Positions 16,720-26,833 of a stretch of 64,000 bases of DNA are shown here, piece by piece (the first letter of the stretch is position 1; the number at the start of each line of letters is the position of its first letter). The stretch is from an uncultured Eubacteriales bacterium (GTDB lineage: Bacteria; Bacillota; Clostridia; Oscillospirales; Acutalibacteraceae): positions 36,089 to 100,088 of the forward strand of contig CASFEZ010000010.1 in the NCBI GenBank assembly GCA_949293815.1, written 5' to 3'. The position numbers and the translations under genes are program-made. The notes under the pieces were generated by a model. That model was not told the origin of the DNA. It worked only from the letters and a program-made list of their open reading frames with translations, and ran no database searches.

Positions 16720-17835
16720 ATGAAAATCATTTGCAACACGGCGGCATTAACCGAAGCGTGTACCAATGTACAGCGGGCGGTTGCCGCAAAGTCCGTGAAT
16801 CCCGCGTTAGAGGGTATTTACCTGAAAACCACCGACCAGGGCGTTGAGCTGAGCGGCTATGATTTGGAAGTGGGTATTACCACCATGCTGGAAGCCGGCG
16901 TTGCGGAAAAGGGCGGCGTGATTGTCAACGCCAAAACCTTTTGCGACATTCTGCGCCATTTGCCGGAAAGCAATGTAAAACTGGAATCCGATGAAAAAAA
17001 CCGCTGCTTTATCCAAAGCGGCGACGCGGAATATACCTTAAACGGCATGGGCGAGGGGGAGTACCCGGAGCTGCCCTATGTGATGGGCGGACAGCCGGTT
17101 ATTTTTCCTCAACTAACATTAAAGGATATGATTCGTCAGGTTATTTTTTCCGTATCCAACGACGACAGCAAAACCGTACATAAAGGCGTAAAATTTGAAA
17201 TTACCTCCGGTTATCTGAAGCTTATAGCGCTGGACGGCTACCGTCTGGCCATTCGGGAAGAGGCCATCGACTATACCGGCGATAACCTTTCCTTTATTGT
17301 ACCTGCCAAAACGCTGAACGAAGTGGTCAAAATCATCGACGACGACAACGGCTATATTTCGGTTCATTTGGATAAAAAACACATTGTATTCGGTTTGAAC
17401 GGCTATCATATTGTATCCCGCATTCTGGAGGGGGATTTTCTGGATTACAGCAGCGCGATTCCCAAGGATTTTGAAACCGAAGTCGTGGTAAAAACCCAGG
17501 ATTTTATCAGCAGTATCGACCGTATGTCACTGCTGATGGTCGAAAAATTCAAAACCCCGCTGCGCTGTGTGTTTGACGACCAATCCATCCGTTTTTCCAG
17601 CACCACCGCCATCGGCAGCGCCAGCGACCGTATTCATGCGAAAATCACCGGTCCGGGTGTGGAAAAGGGCTTTAACAGCCGGTATTTATCGGAGGCGTTC
17701 CGGGTGATTGAGTCCGATGAAGCGCTGATTCGGCTGAATACCGCGCAGGCTTCTCCGGCGTGTATTTACCCGGTGAGCGGCACCGGTTTCTTTTATATGA
17801 TTCTTCCTGTGAGGCTACCAAATGAAAACGGATAA
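16720..17835 (+). CDS. dnaN: DNA polymerase III beta subunit (sliding clamp)
   Basis: The 371-residue protein is the standard length for the ring-shaped processivity clamp. It opens with MKIICNTAALTEACTNVQRAV and closes with a MILPVRL-type C-terminus, the hydrophobic-pocket edge where polymerase and other partners bind. AVRSVNPALEG-like and GYDLEVGI segments near the start are family landmarks. The gene follows the origin by 33 bases, and GGAG lies before the ATG. Its last 14 bases overlap the start of yaaA, indicating coupled translation. Confidence 0.97.
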   Translation: MKIICNTAALTEACTNVQRAVAAKSVNPALEGIYLKTTDQGVELSGYDLEVGITTMLEAGVAEKGGVIVNAKTFCDILRHLPESNVKLESDEKNRCFIQSGDAEYTLNGMGEGEYPELPYVMGGQPVIFPQLTLKDMIRQVIFSVSNDDSKTVHKGVKFEITSGYLKLIALDGYRLAIREEAIDYTGDNLSFIVPAKTLNEVVKIIDDDNGYISVHLDKKHIVFGLNGYHIVSRILEGDFLDYSSAIPKDFETEVVVKTQDFISSIDRMSLLMVEKFKTPLRCVFDDQSIRFSSTTAIGSASDRIHAKITGPGVEKGFNSRYLSEAFRVIESDEALIRLNTAQASPACIYPVSGTGFFYMILPVRLPNENG

Positions 17836-18100
17836 AAAAATCATTCGCCTGGTCGCCAAGGTGGCGGCGGTACCGGAAACGGTATTAGATATCCAAACAG
17901 ATTTTATCCGGCTGGACGCGGCGCTGAAGCTGGCGGGCATTGCCCAGACCGGCGGTCACGCAAAGCTGCTGGTGCAGGACGGCGAAATTTTGATAGACGG
18001 CGAGCCTTGTTTGCAAAGAGGAAAGAAACTGCGGGACGGGGATGCGTTTCGTTTTGAAAACCGCCTGTACCGCATCCGAGCCGCCGGAACCGAGGATTGA
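17822..18100 (+). CDS. yaaA: S4-domain RNA-binding protein YaaA
   Basis: This 92-residue protein sits between dnaN and recF, the standard position of yaaA. The S4 fold is seen as FIRLDAALKLAGIAQTGGHA, GEILIDGEPCLQRGKKL and the final GDAFRF strand. S4 domains bind structured RNA; in Bacillus this protein is linked to ribosome biogenesis. Its first 25 residues are an extra lysine-rich stretch compared with the Bacillus protein. It starts 14 bases inside dnaN with a GTGAGG site, and recF begins 25 bases after its stop. Confidence 0.88.
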   Translation: MKTDKKIIRLVAKVAAVPETVLDIQTDFIRLDAALKLAGIAQTGGHAKLLVQDGEILIDGEPCLQRGKKLRDGDAFRFENRLYRIRAAGTED

Positions 18101-18124
18101 GAACCGGAGGGAATCCGTGGAAGT

Positions 18125-19195
18125 ATGCTGATTCAATCGCTGGAACTGAAAAATTTCAGAAATATCGCGCATCTGTGCTTACAGCCCACCGAGGGCATGA
18201 ATTTAATTTACGGCGAAAATGCCCAGGGCAAAACCAATATTATGGAAGCCATTTGGCTTTTCTCCGGCTGCAAGAGCTTTCGCGGCGCAAAGGATAAGGA
18301 TTTGGTACGGTTCGGCGAAAAAAAAGCGGAATTGGCGCTCTCCTTTGCGGATGACGGCTATGAAAAAACCGCCGCCATTGAAATTGAAAACCGCCGCGCC
18401 GCCTTTTTGGACGGTATGGCGCTGTCCTCGCCGGTCAGGCTGATGGGCATGTTTTCGGCGGTTGTGTTTTCGCCGGTGCATTTATCGCTGATTCAGGACG
18501 GACCGGCGGCCAGAAGAAAGTTTCTGGATACCGCCATTTGTCAGCTTTACCCCGCTTATGCGGCGGATTTGGCGGCGTATCACCGTATTTTGCACCAGAG
18601 AAATGCCCTGTTAAAGGAGATTGGCAAAAACGCCGGTCTTTTGGATACGCTGGATATTTGGGATTCCCGTCTTGCGCAGGCGGCGCAGGCGGTAGCAGAA
18701 AGACGGGAGGCGTACGCCCGGCAGCTCGGCGAAGCGGCAGAGGAGATATACGGCGGTGTTTCCGGCGGCGAAAAGCTGGAAATGCGGTACCGCAGCTCCT
18801 ATGCGGCGAAAGAAAATTTTTATGAGCTGCTGCTGCACAGCAGAAAAAAAGATTTGCTCTTAGGTTCCACCTCCATAGGTCCGCATCGGGATGATTTGCA
18901 GGTGCTTATCAACGGCAAACCCGCGCGGCTGTACGGCTCCCAGGGGCAGCAGCGCAGCGCGGCGCTGGCCATGAAAATGGCGGAAAGCCGGGTGCTGCGG
19001 CAGGTGAGCGGCACAGACCCGGTGCTATTATTGGACGATGTGATGAGCGAGCTGGACGCCAAACGCCAGGCGTATATTTTAAGCAATATACAAACCCGCC
19101 AGGTCTTTATCACCTGCTGCGACCCGGACACGATTCGCCGGGCGAAGGTGGATAGCAGGTTTTTTATACAGGGTGGGGAGATAAGGAAAGAGTAA
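18125..19195 (+). CDS. recF: DNA repair and replication protein RecF
   Basis: The 356-residue SMC-like ATPase helps load RecA at single-strand gaps. Walker A is YGENAQGKTNIMEAI (about residue 31). The ABC signature region is near LYGSQGQQRSAALAMKMAES (about 275), and Walker B is PVLLLDDVMSELD (about 300). The spacing to yaaA is short, so they share an operon. The stop codon is followed only 9 bases later by repeat copy C, which separates recF from remB and gyrB. Confidence 0.95.
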   Translation: MLIQSLELKNFRNIAHLCLQPTEGMNLIYGENAQGKTNIMEAIWLFSGCKSFRGAKDKDLVRFGEKKAELALSFADDGYEKTAAIEIENRRAAFLDGMALSSPVRLMGMFSAVVFSPVHLSLIQDGPAARRKFLDTAICQLYPAYAADLAAYHRILHQRNALLKEIGKNAGLLDTLDIWDSRLAQAAQAVAERREAYARQLGEAAEEIYGGVSGGEKLEMRYRSSYAAKENFYELLLHSRKKDLLLGSTSIGPHRDDLQVLINGKPARLYGSQGQQRSAALAMKMAESRVLRQVSGTDPVLLLDDVMSELDAKRQAYILSNIQTRQVFITCCDPDTIRRAKVDSRFFIQGGEIRKE

Positions 19196-19204
19196 GTCTA
19201 TTTG

Positions 19205-19412
19205 AGAGTGAAGAGTGGAGAGTGAAGATTCGGACGCCCTGCGGGCGTGAATGGTAGATTGTTTGCAAGTATAGAAAATACCGTGCATATATCTTTCTTC
19301 CCTTCAACCCTCTATCTACCCAATTAAACAAAATTATCTATAATTCAAGGCGAAGCCTTCCATATCTTCACTCTTCACTCTCCACTCTTCACTCTGCGCC
19401 GCAAAGCGGCGC
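19205..19412 (-). repeat. Dispersed repeat, copy C (- orientation)
   Basis: Read on the - strand it has the order GC hairpin (19396-19412), heptamers, AAGGCTTCGCCTT motif, conserved core, variable stretch, ACGCCC-GCA-GGGCGT hairpin and heptamers. The AGTGATT repeat block and second GC hairpin seen in A, B and D are missing, so this is the short form. It interrupts the dnaA-gyrA cluster between recF and remB. Confidence 0.85.
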
Positions 19413-19446
19413 CTCAAGTGTAAATTTAGAAGGAAGAAGTGCTAAA

Positions 19447-19716
19447 ATGTACCTCCATCTCGGACAAAACACCGCCGTGCTTTCGCGGGATATTGTGGGT
19501 ATTTTTGATATGGATACTTCCACGGTTGCCAAAAATACCCGGGAATACCTGAAAAAAGCCGAGCAGAAAGGGCAGGTTGTCACCGTTTCGTATGAGCTGC
19601 CGAAATCCTTTGTGGTATTAAGCGAAAAAACAAAAAAAGACAACCGGGTCTATATTACGCAAATATCGACCGTCACCTTACATAAACGGTCTGATTTTCC
19701 CATAACCCAATATTGA
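19447..19716 (+). CDS. remB: Extracellular matrix regulator RemB (DUF370)
   Basis: The 89-residue protein begins MYLHLGQNTAVLSRDIVGIF and contains VSYELPKSFVVLSE and VYITQISTVTLHKR, the full RemB pattern. In Bacillus it acts with RemA in biofilm-matrix control; the family binds DNA. The gene sits between recF and gyrB as in Bacillus (yaaB). GGAAG lies before the ATG. The gyrB start follows 21 bases after its stop, so they are probably co-transcribed. Confidence 0.92.
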   Translation: MYLHLGQNTAVLSRDIVGIFDMDTSTVAKNTREYLKKAEQKGQVVTVSYELPKSFVVLSEKTKKDNRVYITQISTVTLHKRSDFPITQY

Positions 19717-21717
<2,001 letters not shown>

Positions 21718-21729
21718 GGAGGGCTAACC

Positions 21730-24255
21730 ATGGACAACGAAAACACCCCTCAGATCATAGAACAAAACGAAACGGGCGGCACCCTTCTGAATATCGATAT
21801 TGTAAAAGAGATGAAAAAGGCGTATCTGGACTATTCCATGACCGTCATCATCTCCCGCGCCCTGCCCGATGTGCGCGACGGCTTAAAGCCGGTTCACCGC
21901 CGCATTCTGTATACGATGTATGAAAACAACCTGACCCCGGACAAGGCGTACCGCAAATGCGCGGATACCGTCGGTTCGGTTTTGGGTCGGTACCATCCCC
22001 ATGGCGACGCTTCGGTTTATGACGCCATGGTGCGTCTGGCGCAGACCTTTTCCATGCGCTATATTCTGGTGGACGGTCACGGCAACTTCGGTTCGGTAGA
22101 CGGCGACCCCCCCGCCGCGTACCGGTACACCGAATCCCGTATGAGCAAAATGAGCCTGGAAATGCTGACGGATATTGACAAGGATACCGTCGATTTCATG
22201 CCCAACTACGACGACCGCCTGAAAGAGCCCAAGGTTCTGCCCTCTAAATTCCCGAACCTTCTGGTCAACGGCTCCACCGGTATTGCCGTTGGTATGGCGA
22301 CCAATATTCCGCCCCATAATCTGCGGGAAGTCATTGACGGCGTGTGCTGCGTGATTGACAATCCGGACGCCACGCTGGAGGATATTATGGAACATATCAA
22401 AGGACCGGACTTCCCGACCTACGGCATTATCATGGGTCGGGCGGGCATTCGCGCCGCCTATGCCACCGGTCGGGGCAAAATTACCCTGCGCGCCCGCACC
22501 GAGATTGTGGAAGCGCGGAATAACCGGTATCAAATTGTGGTAACGGAAATCCCCTATCAGGTCAACAAGGCGAACCTGATCAAAAGCATTGCCGATTTGG
22601 TAAAAGAGAAAAAAATTGAGGGCATTTCCGATATCAACGACTACTCCAACCGCAACGGAATGCATATCTGCATTGACTTAAAGCGGGACGCCAACCCCCA
22701 GCTGGTCTTGAATCAGCTGTTCTCCTTTTCCCAGCTGCAAATTACCTACGGTATTATTATGCTGGCGATTGTGGACGGCGAGCCGAAAATTCTGACGCTG
22801 CGGGATATTATTGACCATTACATCGACCACCAGTGCAGCGTTATCACCCGCCGCACCCAATTTTACCTGAAAAAAGCCGAAGAACGGGTACATATTCTCG
22901 AAGCGCTTTTGCGGGCGATTGATTTTATTGATGAGATTATTGAGCTGATTAAGGCGTCCGCCAATATTCCGGAAGCCAAGCAGACCCTGATGGAGCGGTA
23001 CGGGTTCGACGAAGTGCAGGCGACCCATATTGTGCAGATGCGCCTGGGGCAATTGACCGGACTGGAACAGGAAAAATTACAGACCGAAATGGACGATTTG
23101 CAGTCGAAAATTTCCGATTACCGCGATATTCTTTCCTCCCATGAACGGGTTCTGGGTATTGTAAAAACCGAAGCGCTTGCCATTCGGGAAAAATACGGCG
23201 ACGACCGCCGCACCGAGATTATGAATGTTTCCGGCGAGGTGGAGGATGAGGCGCTGATTCCCGAGGAAACCTGCGTGTATACCCTGACCTCCATGGGCTA
23301 TATCAAGCGCCAGCCGCTGGAAAATTACAAACAGCAGCGACGGGGCGGCAAGGGCATGAAAGGCATGTCCCGCCGGGAGGAGGATGTGGCGGATACCATG
23401 TTCACCTGTTCTTCCCATGACCATATCATGTTCTTTACCACCAACGGCAAGGCGTACCGGCTGAAGGGCTATGAAATTCCCGAGGGCAGCCGCCAGAGCA
23501 AGGGCATGAATGTGATAAACCTGCTGCCGTTGGAGCCGGAGGAGAAGATTTCTTCCATGCTCCGCGTTCCCAAGGAGGAAAACGGCGAATATCTTTGTAT
23601 GGTAACCAAAAACGGCATTATCAAGCGCACCGAGCTGGCAAACTTCAACCATATCCGTAAAACCGGCATCATTGCCCTGAACCTGGACGAGGGCGACGAG
23701 CTGGCGTGGGTCAAATTGACCGGCGGCAATGATAATCTGATGATTGGCACCAAAAACGGTATGAGCATCTGCTTTAACGAAACCGATGCCCGTGCCGTGG
23801 GCAGAACCGCCCGGGGTGTCAGAGCCATTACCCTGCGGGAGGGCGACCAGGTGACCGGGCTCTGCGTGTTAAACGAAGGCACGCGGGTGCTGACCGTCAG
23901 CGAAACCGGATTCGGCAGATTGAGCGAAAACAGCGATTACCGCATTCAGTCCCGGGGCGGTCTGGGTCTGAAAAACTACCGCACCGATTTGTACGGTCAA
24001 GTGGCGGCGGTGCGCAGCGTCAGCGAGGAAGAGGACATTATTCTGATCTCCTCTGACGGTATCATTATCCGCATCCCCGCCGCGAGCATCAGCATTTCCC
24101 ATCGCCCGTCCAAGGGTGTACGGGTCATGCGCCTGGGCGAGGGGGATAAAGTGGCAACCATCGCCGATGTGCCCCAGGACGAATCCGAGCAGACCGACTC
24201 CCTGCCCGAGGACGACACCGCGGAAGAAGAAGAAATAATCGAAACAGAAGAATAA
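21730..24255 (+). CDS. gyrA: DNA gyrase subunit A
   Basis: The 841-residue breakage-reunion subunit has catalytic Tyr133 in [11 protein letters not shown]. The helix region reads [13 protein letters not shown], so the residue aligned with E. coli Ser83 is Ala94, with Ser95 next. [12 protein letters not shown] is the GyrA box, which marks a true gyrase rather than topoisomerase IV. Six beta-pinwheel blades follow, and the C-terminus is a run of Glu and Asp. GGAGGG lies before the ATG. The gene ends the origin cluster, and a nested palindromic element starts 10 bases after its stop. Confidence 0.96.
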   Translation: MDNENTPQIIEQNETGGTLLNIDIVKEMKKAYLDYSMTVIISRALPDVRDGLKPVHRRILYTMYENNLTPDKAYRKCADTVGSVLGRYHPHGDASVYDAMVRLAQTFSMRYILVDGHGNFGSVDGDPPAAYRYTESRMSKMSLEMLTDIDKDTVDFMPNYDDRLKEPKVLPSKFPNLLVNGSTGIAVGMATNIPPHNLREVIDGVCCVIDNPDATLEDIMEHIKGPDFPTYGIIMGRAGIRAAYATGRGKITLRARTEIVEARNNRYQIVVTEIPYQVNKANLIKSIADLVKEKKIEGISDINDYSNRNGMHICIDLKRDANPQLVLNQLFSFSQLQITYGIIMLAIVDGEPKILTLRDIIDHYIDHQCSVITRRTQFYLKKAEERVHILEALLRAIDFIDEIIELIKASANIPEAKQTLMERYGFDEVQATHIVQMRLGQLTGLEQEKLQTEMDDLQSKISDYRDILSSHERVLGIVKTEALAIREKYGDDRRTEIMNVSGEVEDEALIPEETCVYTLTSMGYIKRQPLENYKQQRRGGKGMKGMSRREEDVADTMFTCSSHDHIMFFTTNGKAYRLKGYEIPEGSRQSKGMNVINLLPLEPEEKISSMLRVPKEENGEYLCMVTKNGIIKRTELANFNHIRKTGIIALNLDEGDELAWVKLTGGNDNLMIGTKNGMSICFNETDARAVGRTARGVRAITLREGDQVTGLCVLNEGTRVLTVSETGFGRLSENSDYRIQSRGGLGLKNYRTDLYGQVAAVRSVSEEEDIILISSDGIIIRIPAASISISHRPSKGVRVMRLGEGDKVATIADVPQDESEQTDSLPEDDTAEEEEIIETEE

Positions 24256-24264
24256 GCCTTGTAA

Positions 24265-24409
24265 GGGGCTGTTGCCTTTCGCGCAGACCGAAAAGCAAAA
24301 GAATAAAACATGGACTGTTACACGTAAATGGATGCAGCAAAAAAAGCATTTATGTGCGACAGTCTTCGGGGAGAAGAAAACGCTTTCTGCCTCTAAATGC
24401 AACAGCCCC
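24265..24409. repeat. Nested palindromic element behind gyrA (MITE-like or giant terminator)
   Basis: The 145-base unit begins GGGGCTGTTGC (24265-24275) and ends with the exact complement GCAACAGCCCC (24399-24409). Inside lies a second inverted pair, GACTGT (24313-24318), CAC, TAAATG with CATTTA, GTG, ACAGTC (24359-24364), and a further GCAGA..AAAGC with GCTTTCTGC. It can fold into one long branched hairpin followed by GTTTTATTTT, so it could serve as the gyrA terminator. No clear target-site duplication is visible. Confidence 0.6.
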
Positions 24410-24422
24410 GTTTTATTTTGAT

Positions 24423-24439
24423 GCGCCGCCTTGCGGCGC
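24423..24439. repeat. REP-like GC hairpin abutting the mnmE -35 box
   Basis: GCGCCGC (24423-24429), loop CTT, GCGGCGC (24433-24439). The next base starts the TTGACA box of the mnmE promoter. It is the same 7 bp core as in the dispersed repeats and behind noc. Confidence 0.7.
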
Positions 24440-24468
24440 TTGACAACCCTTTCCCGGCTGACTATAAT
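24440..24468 (+). promoter_or_regulatory. Perfect consensus promoter of mnmE
   Basis: TTGACA (24440-24445), 17-base spacer, TATAAT (24463-24468): all twelve consensus bases match. The start codon follows 23 bases later, so the leader is very short. Confidence 0.92.
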
Positions 24469-24491
24469 AAAATCAGAATCGAGGTGCTTTC

Positions 24492-25853
24492 ATGTCAACC
24501 ATTGCTGCCATTGCCACGCCCGCCGGGGCGGGGGGAATTGGGGTGATTCGTGTTTCCGGACCTCAGGCGATTGCCGTTGCGGACCGGGTCTTTTTTGCAT
24601 ACAGTAAAAAGAAATTGTCCCAAATTCCCGGCTATACCGCTCTTTACGGCAAGGTGCTGGCGGGGGACGAAATGCTGGATGAGGTGGTGGCGCTGCTGTT
24701 CCGCGCCCCCAAAAGCTATACCGGCGAGGACGTGGTGGAGCTGTCCTGCCACGGAGGCAGCTATGTGCTGAGCCGGGTGCTGCGGCTGCTGTTTGCCGAG
24801 GGCTGCGCGCCCGCCGAGCCGGGGGAGTTCACCAAACGCGCTTTTTTAAACGGCAAAATGGATTTGACCCGTGCCGAAGCGGTGATGAAGCTGATTTCTG
24901 CCCGTGGTAATGACGCGTTGCAGGCGGCGGTGCATACCCTGTCCGGAACGCTGAAAGACCAGACGGACGAAATCTGCGACCTGTTGGTGACTGCTTCCGC
25001 CTCGCTGGGGGTGTGGGCGGACTATCCGGAAGAGGATGTGCCGTCGGTACAGGGCGAGGATTTATCCGTATCCCTCACAAGAGCCGAGACGCTGCTTTCG
25101 GCGCTGCTGTCCCGTTTTGACAGCGGACAGGCGGTAACCGAAGGGGTGAATACGGTCATCTGCGGCAAGCCCAATGTGGGCAAATCCGCGCTGATGAATC
25201 TGCTGACCGGTCGGGAGCGTTCCATTGTCACCGAGGTGGCGGGCACCACCCGGGATGTGATTGAAGAGACGGTGCTTCTCGGGAATGTGCTGCTGCGCTT
25301 GTCGGACACGGCGGGCATTCACGAAACCGGCGACACGGTGGAGCGCATCGGCGTATCCCGGGCGCTGGAGAGGCTGACAAACGCCTCGCTCATTTACGCG
25401 GTCTTTGATTCCTCCCGCCCGCTGGACGAGGAGGACCGGGAGCTGTTCGAGCGCTGCCGGGGAAAACGGTGCATTGCCGTATTAAATAAATCCGACCTGC
25501 CGGCAAAAACCACGGCGGGGGAGTTATCGACATTTTTTGAAAACATTGTGGAAATCTCTGCCCAAAACGGCGAGGGGTACGAGGAATTGAAGCAGAAAAC
25601 CGAGGCGCTTCTGGGCACAGACGGCATCGATACCGCCGCGCCCATGCTCATGAACGAGCGGCAGTACCGCTGCTGCGCATCTGCCCTTCAGGATGTTAGG
25701 GAATCGATTGACGCGCTTCATATGGGGCTGACCTTTGACGCGGTGCATATCAGCATTGATTCCGCCATTGACCACCTGCTGGAGCTGACCGGTCAAAAGG
25801 TTTCGGACACGGTGGTGGATAAGATATTTGCGTCGTTTTGCGTGGGAAAATAG
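24492..25853 (+). CDS. mnmE: tRNA modification GTPase MnmE
   Basis: This 453-residue GTPase works with MnmG to place the 5-carboxymethylaminomethyl group on wobble uridine 34. The N-terminal folate-binding domain starts MSTIAAIATPAGAGGIGVIRVSG. The G domain inserted in a helical domain has GKPNVGKSALMN (about 227), DTAGI and NKSDLP. The protein ends in FCVGK, the conserved C-terminal cysteine motif. GAGGTG lies before the ATG. Its partner mnmG is in the window (32347) but separated by six kilobases of unrelated genes. Confidence 0.96.
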   Translation: MSTIAAIATPAGAGGIGVIRVSGPQAIAVADRVFFAYSKKKLSQIPGYTALYGKVLAGDEMLDEVVALLFRAPKSYTGEDVVELSCHGGSYVLSRVLRLLFAEGCAPAEPGEFTKRAFLNGKMDLTRAEAVMKLISARGNDALQAAVHTLSGTLKDQTDEICDLLVTASASLGVWADYPEEDVPSVQGEDLSVSLTRAETLLSALLSRFDSGQAVTEGVNTVICGKPNVGKSALMNLLTGRERSIVTEVAGTTRDVIEETVLLGNVLLRLSDTAGIHETGDTVERIGVSRALERLTNASLIYAVFDSSRPLDEEDRELFERCRGKRCIAVLNKSDLPAKTTAGELSTFFENIVEISAQNGEGYEELKQKTEALLGTDGIDTAAPMLMNERQYRCCASALQDVRESIDALHMGLTFDAVHISIDSAIDHLLELTGQKVSDTVVDKIFASFCVGK

Positions 25854-25860
25854 ATTTTTA

Positions 25861-26130
25861 AGAGTGGAGAGTGAAGAGTGAAGAGTGAAGATTCGGACAC
25901 CCTTCGGGCGTGATTTGTAGATTGTTTGTGGGGATGGAAAGTGTCGTGCCTATATCTTTCTTCCCTTCAACCCTCTATCCTATCCATTTTGATAAAACTA
26001 TCTATAATCTAAGGCGAAGCCTTCCGACACTAACCACTAATCACTAATCACTAGCGCCGCAAGCGGCGCCCAAGGCGAAGCCTTCCACATCTTCAATCTT
26101 CACTCTTCACTCTGCGCCGCAGCGCGGCGC
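25861..26130 (-). repeat. Dispersed repeat, copy D (- orientation)
   Basis: This is the full-length form, with two GC hairpins (26054-26069 and 26114-26130), the AGTGATT repeat block, two AAGGCTTCGCC motifs, the conserved core and heptamer ends. Its core is identical over a long stretch to copy A. It starts 7 bases after the mnmE stop and fills the gap to the dCMP deaminase, whose AAAGGAG site follows the outer hairpin. Confidence 0.85.
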
Positions 26131-26151
26131 ACAACGAAAGGAGTCTTTATC

Positions 26152-26649
26152 ATGGTCAAACGGGAAAAATACATCTCCTGGGATGAGTATTTTATGGGCA
26201 TTGCGCTGCTGTCCGCCAAGCGCAGCAAAGACCCGAATACCCAGGTGGGCGCCTGCATTGTCAATCCGAAAAATAAAATCATGTCCGTGGGCTATAATGG
26301 GCTGCCCATTGGGTGCAGCGACAACGAATATCCCTGGGACAGGGAGGGGGAAGAGCTGAACACCAAGTATCCCTATGTCTGCCACGCGGAGCTGAATGCC
26401 ATTTTGAACAACCGAGGCGGGGATTTGGACGGCTGCCGGATTTATGTGCCCCTGTTCCCCTGCAACGAATGCGCCAAAGCCATTATACAAAGCGGGATTC
26501 GGGAGGTTATTTATATCTCCGATAAATACGACGGTACCCCCTCGGTCGTAGCGTCTAAAAAAATGCTTGCCTCCGCCGGGGTCAAAACCCGCCGGCTGAC
26601 CTTCCCCTTTGAGGAGCTGGTTCTGTCCTATCGGGAAAAAGATGTATAA
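26152..26649 (+). CDS. dCMP deaminase (ComEB-like)
   Basis: The 165-residue zinc enzyme should convert dCMP to dUMP for dTTP synthesis. The deaminase site is HAE (His78, Glu80) with PCNEC (Cys104, Cys107). MGIALLSAKRSKDPNTQVGACIV is the standard N-terminal pattern of dCMP deaminases, and the YNGLPIG loop follows. AAAGGAG lies before the ATG. It sits between repeat copy D and the convergent histidine kinase gene and shares no operon. Confidence 0.9.
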   Translation: MVKREKYISWDEYFMGIALLSAKRSKDPNTQVGACIVNPKNKIMSVGYNGLPIGCSDNEYPWDREGEELNTKYPYVCHAELNAILNNRGGDLDGCRIYVPLFPCNECAKAIIQSGIREVIYISDKYDGTPSVVASKKMLASAGVKTRRLTFPFEELVLSYREKDV

Positions 26650-26718
26650 GGTCCTCTCATAAAAAAATCCGGTACATCACGCCGCCGGTTGGAAACATAT
26701 ATAATATAAACAGAAAGA

Positions 26719-26765
26719 CAGTGCAGCGTTCCGAGCCGGAACATTGCACTGCCTTATTTTTATAT
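26719..26765. terminator. Terminator between the convergent deaminase and kinase genes
   Basis: CAGTGCA (26719-26725) pairs with TGCACTG (26745-26751), then after a 2-base mismatch GTTCCG with CGGAAC, loop AGC. CCTTATTTTTATA follows on the + strand. The - strand side is less U-rich. Confidence 0.8.
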
Positions 26766-26833
26766 ATACAGGTACAGGTGCTTGCGTCTCAATGACCTGC
26801 AAAGAGGGTTTTTATCTATTCGCGGAATGAATC

